Source of the DNA: Desulfitobacterium dehalogenans ATCC 51507
Lineage (GTDB): Bacteria; Bacillota; Desulfitobacteriia; Desulfitobacteriales; Desulfitobacteriaceae
NCBI RefSeq assembly: GCF_000243155.2
Contig: NC_018017.1
Coordinates: 2,046,001-2,110,000, forward strand
Direction: 5' to 3'
DNA length: 64,000 bases
Shown piece by piece: positions 17,735 through 25,464 of the stretch. Within the stretch, counting starts at the first letter, position 1; every line of letters starts with the position of its first letter. The notes beneath the pieces were generated by a model. That model was not told where the DNA came from and ran no database searches. It worked only from the letters and a program-made list of their open reading frames with translations. Made by a program: the position numbers and the translations under genes.

Positions 17735-18712
17735 ATGAGTATTAATATTTCAAATAAATCCGATGTCTTTAAATTCGCGCTTGCTCTCTATGACTACCTT
17801 ATCCAAAAGGGTCAAACTAAAGAAGCTAATGATCTCAGCCAATTAGTGGATTCCTGCTATACCAATGATGAATATGCTCTAAAGGCTCACCTCGAGGCTT
17901 TTAGACTGATACAAGAAAGGGTACAGATCTTGCCCCTTCAATATCAGCGTGCTCTTGAGGAGGCCATAACCTATATTCTTCAAGAGATTGACAGTAGGAA
18001 GGACAAGGATACTGCACAAGGGTGCTGTACTGCTGATAAAACAAAGGAGTGCAGCGAGAACACGGCCAAGGAGCAGGAATTTCAGGAAATTGAACTAAAA
18101 CTTAAGATACACAATCCGCAGCTTGGGGAGAGGATACTGGAAGATCCTTTGATCAGGGAATTAAGTCGAAATACCCGGCCCCAAGTCAAGGAATATGAGA
18201 CAACCTATTATGACACTTGGGGCCATCAGCTCATTAATCACCAGGTATGCTACAGAATACGGAGTTCAGCAGGGGAATATACTGCCACCATCAAAGGATT
18301 GGGTTCATCTCAGAGTGGACTATCCATAAGAAGGGAATGGAATCGAAAATTATCGGAGAATATCCCTACCTTAGAACCTTTTAAGGATCTGGCCATAGGC
18401 CAAGAATTAGGGAACTTTGTTAGAGATGAAGAACTCCTCCCTATTTTTGTCACTCGGTTTAAACGAACCGCTCTTGACCTGACTTGCCAAGACGGCAGCC
18501 ACATTGAGTTAGCCCTGGATGTGGGGGAGATCGAAGCAGAGAGTAAAAGAGAACCCATCTGTGAACTCGAGCTCGAACTCAAAAGCGGTCAAATAGAGAA
18601 TGTGCTAAAATTAGGAGAAGTTCTTTCTGAGGTCTACCGCTTAAAGCCTGAAGAACAGAGTAAATACCAACGGGGAATGATCCTTGCCGGAATTATGATT
18701 TCTTGCAGATGA
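17735..18712 (+). CDS. CYTH domain protein, probable inorganic triphosphatase
   Basis: A 325-residue cytoplasmic protein. Residues about 120-320 form a CYTH tunnel domain: it opens with the ExExK-type signature (IEIELKLKI region), has charged strands (YRIRSS, TIKG, RREWN) and ends with ELELELKSG and EQSKYQRG. CYTH enzymes hydrolyse triphosphates with Mg2+; YgiF-like members act on inorganic triphosphate. The first 115 residues are helical and specific to this protein, including a Cys-bearing linker (QGCCTADKTKEC). Start ATG has AGGGGAGAA upstream. It is followed by a short hairpin terminator. Confidence 0.75.
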   Translation: MSINISNKSDVFKFALALYDYLIQKGQTKEANDLSQLVDSCYTNDEYALKAHLEAFRLIQERVQILPLQYQRALEEAITYILQEIDSRKDKDTAQGCCTADKTKECSENTAKEQEFQEIELKLKIHNPQLGERILEDPLIRELSRNTRPQVKEYETTYYDTWGHQLINHQVCYRIRSSAGEYTATIKGLGSSQSGLSIRREWNRKLSENIPTLEPFKDLAIGQELGNFVRDEELLPIFVTRFKRTALDLTCQDGSHIELALDVGEIEAESKREPICELELELKSGQIENVLKLGEVLSEVYRLKPEEQSKYQRGMILAGIMISCR

Positions 18713-18749
18713 ATACTTTGAAATATAGATACACAGAAAGATTATACAG

Positions 18750-18773
18750 ACCTGGCTAATTGGCCAGGTTTTG
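18750..18773 (+). terminator. Short terminator after the CYTH gene
   Basis: Hairpin ACCTGGC-TAATT-GGCCAGGT followed by TTTTG; T-run is short. Confidence 0.6.
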
Positions 18774-18848
18774 CTTATAACATAACCTGCCTGCTTTGGG
18801 TAAACTATAAGACAGGTATCCAACAAGATTAAAGTATTTTGGGGAGAA

Positions 18849-19481
18849 ATGACTATGCCAAGCACAACTTTTCAAGAAATCGACAATCATCTTCTGAATG
18901 ATAATAAACCTTCAAACTTCATAATAGAATTAAGCAAGAGGGGAATATTTGAGAGGTCATATCCTTTTACCCTATTAGGAGCACTGAAAAATACCCCCCA
19001 GTCTCCAAAGTACCATCCCGAGGGTAGTGTTTGGAACCATACTCTTATGGTTCTTGATAACGCGGCCGAGAGAAAACACATCAGCAAAAATCCTCAGGTG
19101 TTCATGTGGGCGGCCTTGCTCCACGACTTGGGCAAAGCCCCCACCACCCGCATACGTAAAGGGCGTATCACTTCTTATGACCATGATTCAGAAGGGGAGA
19201 AGCTGGCCAGCCAATTCCTCCGGGAGTTAACCCAGGATGAAATGTTCATCCGCCAGGTAGCCAAAATGGTCCGCTGGCATATGCAGATTCTCTTTGTCGT
19301 TAAAGGATTGCCCTTTGCCAATGTCAAAAAAATGGCCTCGGAAGTCTCTGTGGAAGAAATTGCCCTTCTTGGTTTTTGTGACCGTTTAGGAAGGGGTGAA
19401 ATGACTGAAGAAAAAAAGCAGGAAGAAGAGCAGACCATAGAGAAATTCTTAGTACGGTGTATGGAAATACTTCAATTTTAA
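18849..19481 (+). CDS. HD-domain phosphohydrolase
   Basis: A 210-residue metal-dependent phosphohydrolase candidate. The HD signature is complete: H in WNHTLMVLD near residue 63, HD in AALLHDLGKAPTT near 92, and a later conserved Asp in CDRLGRG. The arrangement with HPEGSVWNHT before it resembles the HD domain of tRNA nucleotidyltransferases, but the nucleotidyltransferase part is missing, so it is a stand-alone HD protein. Ribosome site TTGGGGAGAA. The next gene follows after only 14 bases, suggesting one transcript. Confidence 0.78.
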   Translation: MTMPSTTFQEIDNHLLNDNKPSNFIIELSKRGIFERSYPFTLLGALKNTPQSPKYHPEGSVWNHTLMVLDNAAERKHISKNPQVFMWAALLHDLGKAPTTRIRKGRITSYDHDSEGEKLASQFLRELTQDEMFIRQVAKMVRWHMQILFVVKGLPFANVKKMASEVSVEEIALLGFCDRLGRGEMTEEKKQEEEQTIEKFLVRCMEILQF

Positions 19482-19495
19482 AGGAGATTTGTAAA

Positions 19496-20008
19496 ATGCG
19501 CGAATTCAAAGAAATTACTCCGGAACAATTTGTACATAGTCCTTTTCAGATCCTGGACAAAGAGTGGATGCTCATTACCGCCGGCAAAGATGAAAAAACC
19601 AACACTATGACAGCTTCCTGGGGCGGTTTTGGGGTATTGTGGAATAAGAATGTAGCTTATATTTTTATTCGCCCTACACGCTACACCAAGGAATTTGTAG
19701 ATCATTCCGATTCCCTGTCACTATCCTTCTTTGATCCCTCCTACAAAAAACAACTGAGCTACTTAGGGCGCGTATCCGGAAGAGATGTGGATAAGATTAA
19801 AGAATCCAGCTTAACTGTGATCAAAACTGATGATGGGACCCCCTACTTTGAAGAAGCAAAAATGACACTCTTTTGCAAAAAGCTCTATGCCCAGGAACTA
19901 AAGCCTGAGTGCTTTATTGTGGATGGTCTGGATGAGAAGAATTATCCTCTGAAGGATTATCACACCATGTATGTAGTAGAGATCGAAAGAATTCTTGTAG
20001 AAGCATAA
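19496..20008 (+). CDS. Flavin reductase-like FMN-binding protein (flavoredoxin type)
   Basis: A 170-residue split-barrel flavoprotein. The segment TNTMTASWGGFGVLWNKNVAYIFIRPTRYT (residues about 31-60, key features TASWG and the PxRYT strand) is the FMN-binding core of the flavin reductase-like family. Members of this branch transfer electrons from NAD(P)H or ferredoxin to free flavin or small acceptors. ATG 19496 is set by AAGGAG at 19481-19486; an in-frame ATG at 19457 lies inside the gene before. Co-transcription with the HD gene is likely. Confidence 0.8.
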   Translation: MREFKEITPEQFVHSPFQILDKEWMLITAGKDEKTNTMTASWGGFGVLWNKNVAYIFIRPTRYTKEFVDHSDSLSLSFFDPSYKKQLSYLGRVSGRDVDKIKESSLTVIKTDDGTPYFEEAKMTLFCKKLYAQELKPECFIVDGLDEKNYPLKDYHTMYVVEIERILVEA

Positions 20009-20048
20009 CTGTTTTGAAAAACAGGATCACCGGGGAGGAGCTCACATC

Positions 20049-20480
20049 ATGAATATGCAAAGAGAGAGGCAGAGAAGAGGTTTAGTGATTCTTGCTTCAA
20101 TTTTGTGTCTGTTTTTATTAACGGCTTGTAATAAGGAATTGCCGGCTCTGTCCAGCAAGTTTGATCCGGTCAAGGTTGAGGAAAAGGCTAAAAACGTCAT
20201 CGCCTTGGTGAATGACAGGGACGGCCAGACTATGCGGGAGATGGGTACTGAAGAAATTAAACAGAGTTTAACTGACGAGGCTATGAAGCCTGTTTATGAT
20301 GCCCTGCAAAAAGCGGGTGCCTTCAAGGAAATTAAAGATATCCAATTGGCCGGCAATACGGATTCTTCCGGGCAGGAGTATGCGGTCTTTATAGCTAAAG
20401 CTGTTTACGAGAAGAAAAGTTTTATTGTTACTATCACCTTTACACCGGATATGAAGCTGTCCGGACTATTTTTTAAATAA
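20049..20480 (+). CDS. Lipoprotein with DUF3887-like domain
   Basis: A 143-residue exported protein. Signal peptide at 1-27 with lipobox LTAC (Cys 27), so lipid anchored on the outer face of the membrane. The mature part (VEEKAKNVIALVNDRDGQ and a following small alpha/beta fold) matches DUF3887, found in many Firmicute lipoproteins of unknown role. Ribosome site GGGGAGGAG. No clear functional link to neighbours. Confidence 0.75.
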   Translation: MNMQRERQRRGLVILASILCLFLLTACNKELPALSSKFDPVKVEEKAKNVIALVNDRDGQTMREMGTEEIKQSLTDEAMKPVYDALQKAGAFKEIKDIQLAGNTDSSGQEYAVFIAKAVYEKKSFIVTITFTPDMKLSGLFFK

Positions 20481-20517
20481 GATATGTAGCTAATAATAAA
20501 AAACGAAAGGATAAACC

Positions 20518-21720
20518 ATGATCAAGATCACGGGTCAATACAATCACGCTTTTGTCTTTACCGAGACGATGGAGGCAGGAGCCAGCCAACAAATCGAAGT
20601 CTTATGCGATCAAGAATTTGTCAAGGGCAGCAAGATTCGAATCATGCCTGATGTCCACAGCGGTGTGGGATGTACGATTGGCACAACCATGACCATTAAT
20701 GATAAAGTGGTGCCTAATTTGGTCGGTGTGGATATAGGGTGCGGCATGGAAGTAACCCAGCTTGAAGGCTCACACTTTGAGCTGCAAAAGCTGGATAAGC
20801 TGATCTATGCGAACATTCCCAGCGGCTTTAATATCCGCAATAAAGAGCACCGTTTTCATGAGAGTATTGATTTAGATGATCTCAAATGCAAAAAGGAAGT
20901 CAATTTAACTCGTGCCCGTAGAAGCATCGGTACCCTGGGTGGGGGCAATCATTTTATCGAGGTCAATCAAGACAGCCTGGGAATTTATTATTTAGTGATT
21001 CACTCAGGCAGCCGCCATTTAGGCAATGAAGTAGCTAAGCTGTATCAAGAGGAGGCTTATCGGACTTTAAATAAGTCCACAAAGGCCGATATCGAAGAAT
21101 TGATCGCCGGGTTGAAAGCCGCAGGGCGGGATAAAGAGATCCTCAAAGAGGTCAAACGGAAAAAGGCAGAGGTCCTAACGGATATCCCCAAGGCTTTAGC
21201 CTATGCTTCCGGAGCCCTTTTTCAAGACTATATCCACGATATGAAGATTGTGCAGCATTTTGCGGCCTTAAACCGGAAAGCCATGGCGGATGAAATACTT
21301 AAAGGGATGAAGCTCAAGGCCGTGGATCAGTTCACGACCATTCATAATTACATCGATACAGAGAACATGATTCTGCGCAAAGGCGCAGTCTCAGCCCAAA
21401 AAGATGAACGACTCCTGATTCCTATCAATATGCGGGACGGCAGCCTGCTCTGTATCGGCAAAGGCAACCCTGACTGGAACTATTCCGCTCCACACGGAGC
21501 GGGCCGCCTCATGAGCCGCTCCCAAGCCCGTAATTCCTTGACCTTGACCCAATATAAGGACATAATGCAAGGAGTATTCTCCACATCGGTCAACAAAGAA
21601 ACCTTGGATGAATGCCCTTTAGCTTATAAGCCAATGGAGGATATCATCAGGAGCATCCACGATACGGTGGAGATAGTAGATCAGATTAAGCCGGTCTATA
21701 ATTATAAAGCTGCGGAATAA
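20518..21720 (+). CDS. rtcB: RtcB-family RNA ligase
   Basis: RtcB joins RNA 2',3'-cyclic phosphate (via 3'-phosphate) to 5'-OH ends using GTP and Mn2+. The 400-residue protein keeps the family metal and catalytic sites: PDVHSG near residue 43, GVDIGCGM near 75 (Asp and Cys ligands), GGGNHFIEV near 142, HSGSRHLG near 162, and the guanylylated His in APHGAGRLMSRS near 325. It is of the shorter clade (about 400 residues), so it may be an RtcB2-like paralogue. It has its own AACGAAAGGA site and a strong terminator behind it. Confidence 0.9.
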   Translation: MIKITGQYNHAFVFTETMEAGASQQIEVLCDQEFVKGSKIRIMPDVHSGVGCTIGTTMTINDKVVPNLVGVDIGCGMEVTQLEGSHFELQKLDKLIYANIPSGFNIRNKEHRFHESIDLDDLKCKKEVNLTRARRSIGTLGGGNHFIEVNQDSLGIYYLVIHSGSRHLGNEVAKLYQEEAYRTLNKSTKADIEELIAGLKAAGRDKEILKEVKRKKAEVLTDIPKALAYASGALFQDYIHDMKIVQHFAALNRKAMADEILKGMKLKAVDQFTTIHNYIDTENMILRKGAVSAQKDERLLIPINMRDGSLLCIGKGNPDWNYSAPHGAGRLMSRSQARNSLTLTQYKDIMQGVFSTSVNKETLDECPLAYKPMEDIIRSIHDTVEIVDQIKPVYNYKAAE

Positions 21721-21724
21721 AAAA

Positions 21725-21769
21725 AGTCATGATTTGGAGATATATTGCTCCGAATCATGGCTTTTTTTG
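21725..21769 (+). terminator. Terminator after rtcB
   Basis: Stem GTCATGATTTGGAG / CTCCGAATCATGGC with a T7 run. Confidence 0.88.
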
Positions 21770-21793
21770 GCGGAAAAATATTTTTAACTCCTC

Positions 21794-21850
21794 TTGACAT
21801 CTTTTAAGAATGATGTATTATTGTATTAAGCACTTAATACAATAATACAT
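21794..21850 (+). promoter_or_regulatory. Promoter with 18-bp perfect palindrome operator for the GntR/YtrA operon
   Basis: TTGACA (21794-21799), 16-base spacer and TATTAT. ATGTATTATTGTATTAAG at 21813-21830 is mirrored exactly at 21833-21850 around a CA centre. The palindrome covers the -10 and start region, so binding would block transcription. Autoregulation by the first gene is the likely reading. Confidence 0.8.
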
Positions 21851-21869
21851 TGATACAAGAGGTGAGAAC

Positions 21870-22241
21870 ATGTTATGGGATCTGAAGACGGACAGACCTA
21901 TTTACACCCAGTTAATTGAGCAGATTCAGCTTAAGATTTTTTCAGGAGTGTACCCCTTAGGGTCCAAACTCCCTTCGGTCCGGGATATGGCTCAAGAGGC
22001 GGCTGTTAACCCCAACACCATGCAAAGAGCCTTAGCAAAAATGGAAGAGGACGGATTGATTATAACCCACCGCACCAGCGGTCGGTCGGTAACGGAGGAT
22101 GCGCACATGGTAGAGATGGCAAAAACCAAAGTAGCCAAAGAACAAATCACTGAGTTTCTGGAAAAAATGAAAATGATGGGATTTGAACAAAAAGAGATCC
22201 TAACCATCATCAACACTATGGCAGAGGAGATGAAAAAATGA
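21870..22241 (+). CDS. GntR-family regulator, YtrA subfamily
   Basis: A 123-residue repressor type. The winged helix-turn-helix (residues about 10-75: PIYTQLIEQIQLKIFSG, LPSVRDMAQEAAVNPNTMQRA) is followed by only a short helical tail, as in YtrA regulators that control neighbouring ABC transporters. GAGGTGAG precedes the ATG. Its stop overlaps the ATG of the ABC ATPase gene (ATGA), and a perfect palindrome overlaps its promoter, so autoregulation of the three-gene operon is likely. Confidence 0.88.
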   Translation: MLWDLKTDRPIYTQLIEQIQLKIFSGVYPLGSKLPSVRDMAQEAAVNPNTMQRALAKMEEDGLIITHRTSGRSVTEDAHMVEMAKTKVAKEQITEFLEKMKMMGFEQKEILTIINTMAEEMKK

Positions 22242-22936
22242 AGCCAATCCTGGAATGTAAGGGGCTGACCAAGAAGTACGGCACCAAGGTCGCCCTGAAC
22301 AATATCAACTTAACTTTGGAACGGGGGCAGATCGTAGGTCTTTTAGGACCGAACGGCAGTGGAAAAAGCACCCTTATCAAACTGGCCAATGAGCTTTTAA
22401 CTCCAACCGGGGGCGAAATTCTCATCGATGGTAAAAAGCCGGGTATCGAGACCAAGAAAATAATCTCCTACCTCCCCGAAAAAACTTACCTTAATGACTG
22501 GATGAAAGTCCACGAGATCATCGAGTTTTTCAAGGACTTCTACGAGGATTTCAAGACTGAGAAGGCTTTCGATATGCTGAAAAGCCTCAATATTAATCCC
22601 CATGACAGACTTAAGACCATGTCCAAGGGTACCAAGGAAAAAGTTCAGCTCATCCTGGTCATGAGCAGGGAAGCAGATCTTTACCTTTTAGATGAACCCA
22701 TCGGGGGTGTGGACCCGGCTGCTCGGGATTATATCCTGAAAACCATCCTCAGCAACTACAATGAAAAGGGAACCGTTCTCATTTCCACCCACCTTATATC
22801 CGAAATTGAAAATATCCTCGACTATGTTGTCTTTATCAATCAAGGTCAAGTCGCATTGACCTCCACAGTGGATGAAATCCGCAGTGAAAAGGGTAAATCC
22901 GTCGATGCCTTATTCCGGGAGGTGTTTAAATGTTAA
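22238..22936 (+). CDS. ABC transporter ATPase, YtrB-like
   Basis: A 232-residue ATPase: Walker A GPNGSGKST near residue 38, signature degenerate as MSKGTKEKV near 125, Walker B LYLLDEPIGGVD near 147, H-loop STHL. The Lys-Gly-Thr version of the signature is usual for this exporter branch. It is coupled by overlap both to the regulator before and to the permease gene after. Substrate unknown; relatives respond to cell-wall stress or peptide antibiotics. Confidence 0.86.
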   Translation: MKPILECKGLTKKYGTKVALNNINLTLERGQIVGLLGPNGSGKSTLIKLANELLTPTGGEILIDGKKPGIETKKIISYLPEKTYLNDWMKVHEIIEFFKDFYEDFKTEKAFDMLKSLNINPHDRLKTMSKGTKEKVQLILVMSREADLYLLDEPIGGVDPAARDYILKTILSNYNEKGTVLISTHLISEIENILDYVVFINQGQVALTSTVDEIRSEKGKSVDALFREVFKC

Positions 22937-23727
22937 GTAAGCTGATGAAATATGAGTTAAAAGCCACAGGAAGAGTATTCTTGCCCTTATTTCTGGCCTT
23001 ATTGGTCTTTGGTCTTATTAACCGTTTCATGCTGGGAGTGAGCGCCAGTCATCAATGGCAGACTCCAGCGATCATTAGTATGGCTGTTTATATCTTTATT
23101 ATGGTTGGTATGTTTGTTATGACCTTGATTATGACTCTCCAGCGCTTCTATAAGAATCTTCTCTCCGAAGAAGGCTACCTGATGTTTACCCTCCCTGTGA
23201 AACCCTGGCAGCATATTGTCTGCAAGATGACGATCTCTTTGTTTTGGCTAGTGCTCAGTTTTTTCGTGGCCATTCTCTCTATCGTACTCATTGCCTTTAA
23301 GCCAGGTGACTGGGAGCACATCATGAGGGAAATAATGAACCTTGGCAAAGTATTGGATTATTTTGGCTCATCCGTCTATTTGTACTCCTTGGAGGGTATT
23401 CTCGGAATCATCATCGTCTTAACTTCGGCCGTTTTGATTCTCTACGCCTCGATTGCCGTTGGTCATCTATTTACCCAGCACCGCATTCTGGCTTCCTTTG
23501 CCGCCTTTATCGGGCTCAATACCATAACACAAATTATCAGCATGGGGATCACTTATGTGGTAGGATATAATTTTCATAATCTGCAGGTAACCTCAGAGAA
23601 TTTTCTCACAATGCAAAGCGAACTGCACCTGTTCATTGTTTATTTACTGATTGAATCGGCATTGATCACTGCAGCCTACTTTGCCATTACCAACCATATT
23701 TTGAAGAAGCGTTTGAATCTTGAGTAA
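22930..23727 (+). CDS. ABC transporter permease
   Basis: A 265-residue membrane protein with six predicted helices (roughly 15-35, 55-75, 100-125, 145-170, 175-205, 235-255), the usual partner of YtrB-type ATPases. It overlaps the ATPase gene by seven bases. The end KRLNLE is followed by a bidirectional terminator. Confidence 0.82.
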   Translation: MLSKLMKYELKATGRVFLPLFLALLVFGLINRFMLGVSASHQWQTPAIISMAVYIFIMVGMFVMTLIMTLQRFYKNLLSEEGYLMFTLPVKPWQHIVCKMTISLFWLVLSFFVAILSIVLIAFKPGDWEHIMREIMNLGKVLDYFGSSVYLYSLEGILGIIIVLTSAVLILYASIAVGHLFTQHRILASFAAFIGLNTITQIISMGITYVVGYNFHNLQVTSENFLTMQSELHLFIVYLLIESALITAAYFAITNHILKKRLNLE

Positions 23728-23752
23728 TGAGTGGCCGGCGCCACGATTCTAT

Positions 23753-23794
23753 CAAAAGACTTAAGGTGCTCCTATGAAGACCTTAAGTCTTTTG
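23753..23794. terminator. Bidirectional terminator
   Basis: Perfect 15-bp inverted repeat CAAAAGACTTAAGGT / ACCTTAAGTCTTTTG, with T-runs on both strands. It serves the ABC operon on the plus strand and the DUF2238 gene on the minus strand. Confidence 0.88.
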
Positions 23795-23807
23795 CATGGA
23801 TTTTGCG

Positions 23808-23872
23808 GTATTCCAGCTTCATCAATGGGGCGGTGATTGTGGCTGATGGCGGCTGGACTGCCTATGAATGGA
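23808..23872 (+). pseudogene. C-terminal scrap of a short-chain dehydrogenase
   Basis: On the plus strand this stretch reads SSFINGAVIVADGGWTAYE, the very characteristic C-terminal strand of an SDR oxidoreductase (normally ...GQVIVVDGGW). Nothing of the rest of an SDR gene precedes it. It lies behind the terminator and under the 3' end of the minus-strand DUF2238 gene. It is a relic left by a deletion. Confidence 0.6.
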
Positions 23873-24451
23873 CTGGAACCTTCGATTTCCCTGGAAGTAG
23901 AGGAGCAGGGCAAATAGCAAAGCCCCCAGGGCATCCAGGATAATATCTCCCATGGTGTCATGAATGCCAATCCCTTGATAGAGAGTGCCAAAGGTACAGT
24001 CCATAGTATACTCGTAGATTTCCCAGACCCCACCGGCAGCCAAAGAGAAGGAAAAGGAAAAAAGGGCGGCCAGGATTCTACTCATTATGGAGTCCTGCTT
24101 TTGGCGAGGATCAAGGAACATCAGAAGTAAGAAACCCATATGGGCAAAGATGAAGCCTGATGCACCGTGGAGCATTTTATCCCACCACCAAAACACAGAA
24201 TAGAAGCGATTGGCTGTTCCTAAAAAAATGGAGGCGTATAAGAATAGAATCAGGACGGTAAGAAACCCTCGGGGGATAGTCAGCTTGTATCTGGTCTCCA
24301 AACTAAAGGGAAGGGTCATAAAGAACAGGGTCAGCAGGCACATCCCCGTGGATAACCAATTCAAGCGGGCAAGGTGGAAGAAGGTCATAGGGACAATCGT
24401 TATGCATAGCAAAATATAAAGCCAAAAGACAAAAGGTTTTTTTCTTTTCAT
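23822..24451 (-). CDS. DUF2238 (YjdF-like) membrane protein
   Basis: A 209-residue protein with about six membrane helices. Family landmarks are DKMLHGASGF near residue 91, GGVWEIYEYTMD near 140 and DTMGDIILDALGALL near 165. These acidic and His residues in the membrane suggest metal or proton handling, but the function is unknown. AAGGAG precedes the ATG. The last 20 or so residues (RRFQSIHRQSSRHQPQSPPH) are antisense to an SDR relic, so the original stop seems to have been lost and the protein extended. Confidence 0.78.
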   Translation of the reverse strand: MKRKKPFVFWLYILLCITIVPMTFFHLARLNWLSTGMCLLTLFFMTLPFSLETRYKLTIPRGFLTVLILFLYASIFLGTANRFYSVFWWWDKMLHGASGFIFAHMGFLLLMFLDPRQKQDSIMSRILAALFSFSFSLAAGGVWEIYEYTMDCTFGTLYQGIGIHDTMGDIILDALGALLFALLLYFQGNRRFQSIHRQSSRHQPQSPPH

Positions 24452-24539
24452 AGTTTACTCCTTAAGAAGGTAAGTTCTTGCTAATTCGGCTTATAATGAC
24501 TTATAATTTCCTTAGAACAAGAATTTAATTCTATAATTG

Positions 24540-24573
24540 AAGCAGGAAGCCCTATTCCTGCTTTTCATTTTTG
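24540..24573 (+). terminator. Hairpin with T-run in the leader of the second ABC operon
   Basis: Stem AAGCAGGAA / TTCCTGCTT followed by TTCATTTTT. No plus-strand gene precedes it, so it may be an attenuator or the end of a short untranslated RNA starting after 24452. Confidence 0.55.
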
Positions 24574-24690
24574 AGGAGGGCCTCATGTGAAGGGTGTATG
24601 ATCATAGAAAATCTAGTTTAGACTAAGTATTAGAAAGAGCTGAAAAAGACATAAAAGCAATCTAAAAAGTTCCTGAGAAGGGAGTAGATT

Positions 24691-25464
24691 ATGAATCAAG
24701 TTTTGATAAAAACCAATCAACTAACCAAACGCTACGGGGATGTAGCTGTAGTGAATCATTTAAATCTTGAAGTAAGGGCAGGAGAGATTTTTGGCTTTCT
24801 TGGCCCCAATGGAGCAGGAAAAACCACCACGATCAAGCTCCTGACCGGACTTATGGAGCCAAGTGAGGGAGAAGCTTTAATTTGCGGTTATGATATTCGC
24901 AAGCAGCCCACCCAAGCCAAAGCCCTTATGGCTTATGTCCCGGATCAACCCAAACTCTATGGTAAACTCTCGGCTTGGGAATTCCTAAAGCTCATAGGGG
25001 ATCTTTATCAGATACCCAAAGATGTGACCATAAAAAGGGCAGAGATGCTTTTGGAGATGTTTGGACTTCTGGACAGAGCCGATGAACTTTTGGAAGGATA
25101 TTCCCACGGGATGCGCCAGAAGGTGGTGTTAGCCTCCGCCCTGATCCACCAACCCAAAGTCATTCTCCTGGATGAACCCACCGTAGGGCTGGATCCGGCC
25201 AGCGCCCGTCTCCTCAAGGACGTTTTGCAGGAGTTGGCACACCAGGGAGCGGCTGTTTTTGTCTCCACGCATATCTTAGAGATTGCCGAAAGAATGTGCC
25301 ACAGGGTGGGCATTCTTCAAAAAGGAAAACTCATCGCTCAAGGCAGCCCGGAGGAATTGCGTCAAAAAGTAGGGCATGGGGGAGAAAGCTTAGAAGATAT
25401 CTTCCTGGAGTTGACCGGGGGTCATGAAAATGAGGAATTGATCAAAAGCCTGGAGGAGGGATGA
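24691..25464 (+). CDS. ABC exporter ATPase
   Basis: A 257-residue ATPase with Walker A GPNGAGKTT near residue 40, signature YSHGMRQKV near 138, Walker B VILLDEPTVGLD near 158 and H-loop STHILEIAERM. It is the CcmA-like class that pairs with large ABC-2 permeases. AGAAGGGAG precedes the ATG. Its stop overlaps the GTG/ATG start of the permease gene by four bases. Confidence 0.87.
   Translation: MNQVLIKTNQLTKRYGDVAVVNHLNLEVRAGEIFGFLGPNGAGKTTTIKLLTGLMEPSEGEALICGYDIRKQPTQAKALMAYVPDQPKLYGKLSAWEFLKLIGDLYQIPKDVTIKRAEMLLEMFGLLDRADELLEGYSHGMRQKVVLASALIHQPKVILLDEPTVGLDPASARLLKDVLQELAHQGAAVFVSTHILEIAERMCHRVGILQKGKLIAQGSPEELRQKVGHGGESLEDIFLELTGGHENEELIKSLEEG

Noticed and set aside
23731-23943. Plus-strand 70-codon frame after the ABC permease
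   Set aside because: Runs through a terminator; only the SDR relic inside it is meaningful, so it is reported as a pseudogene fragment.
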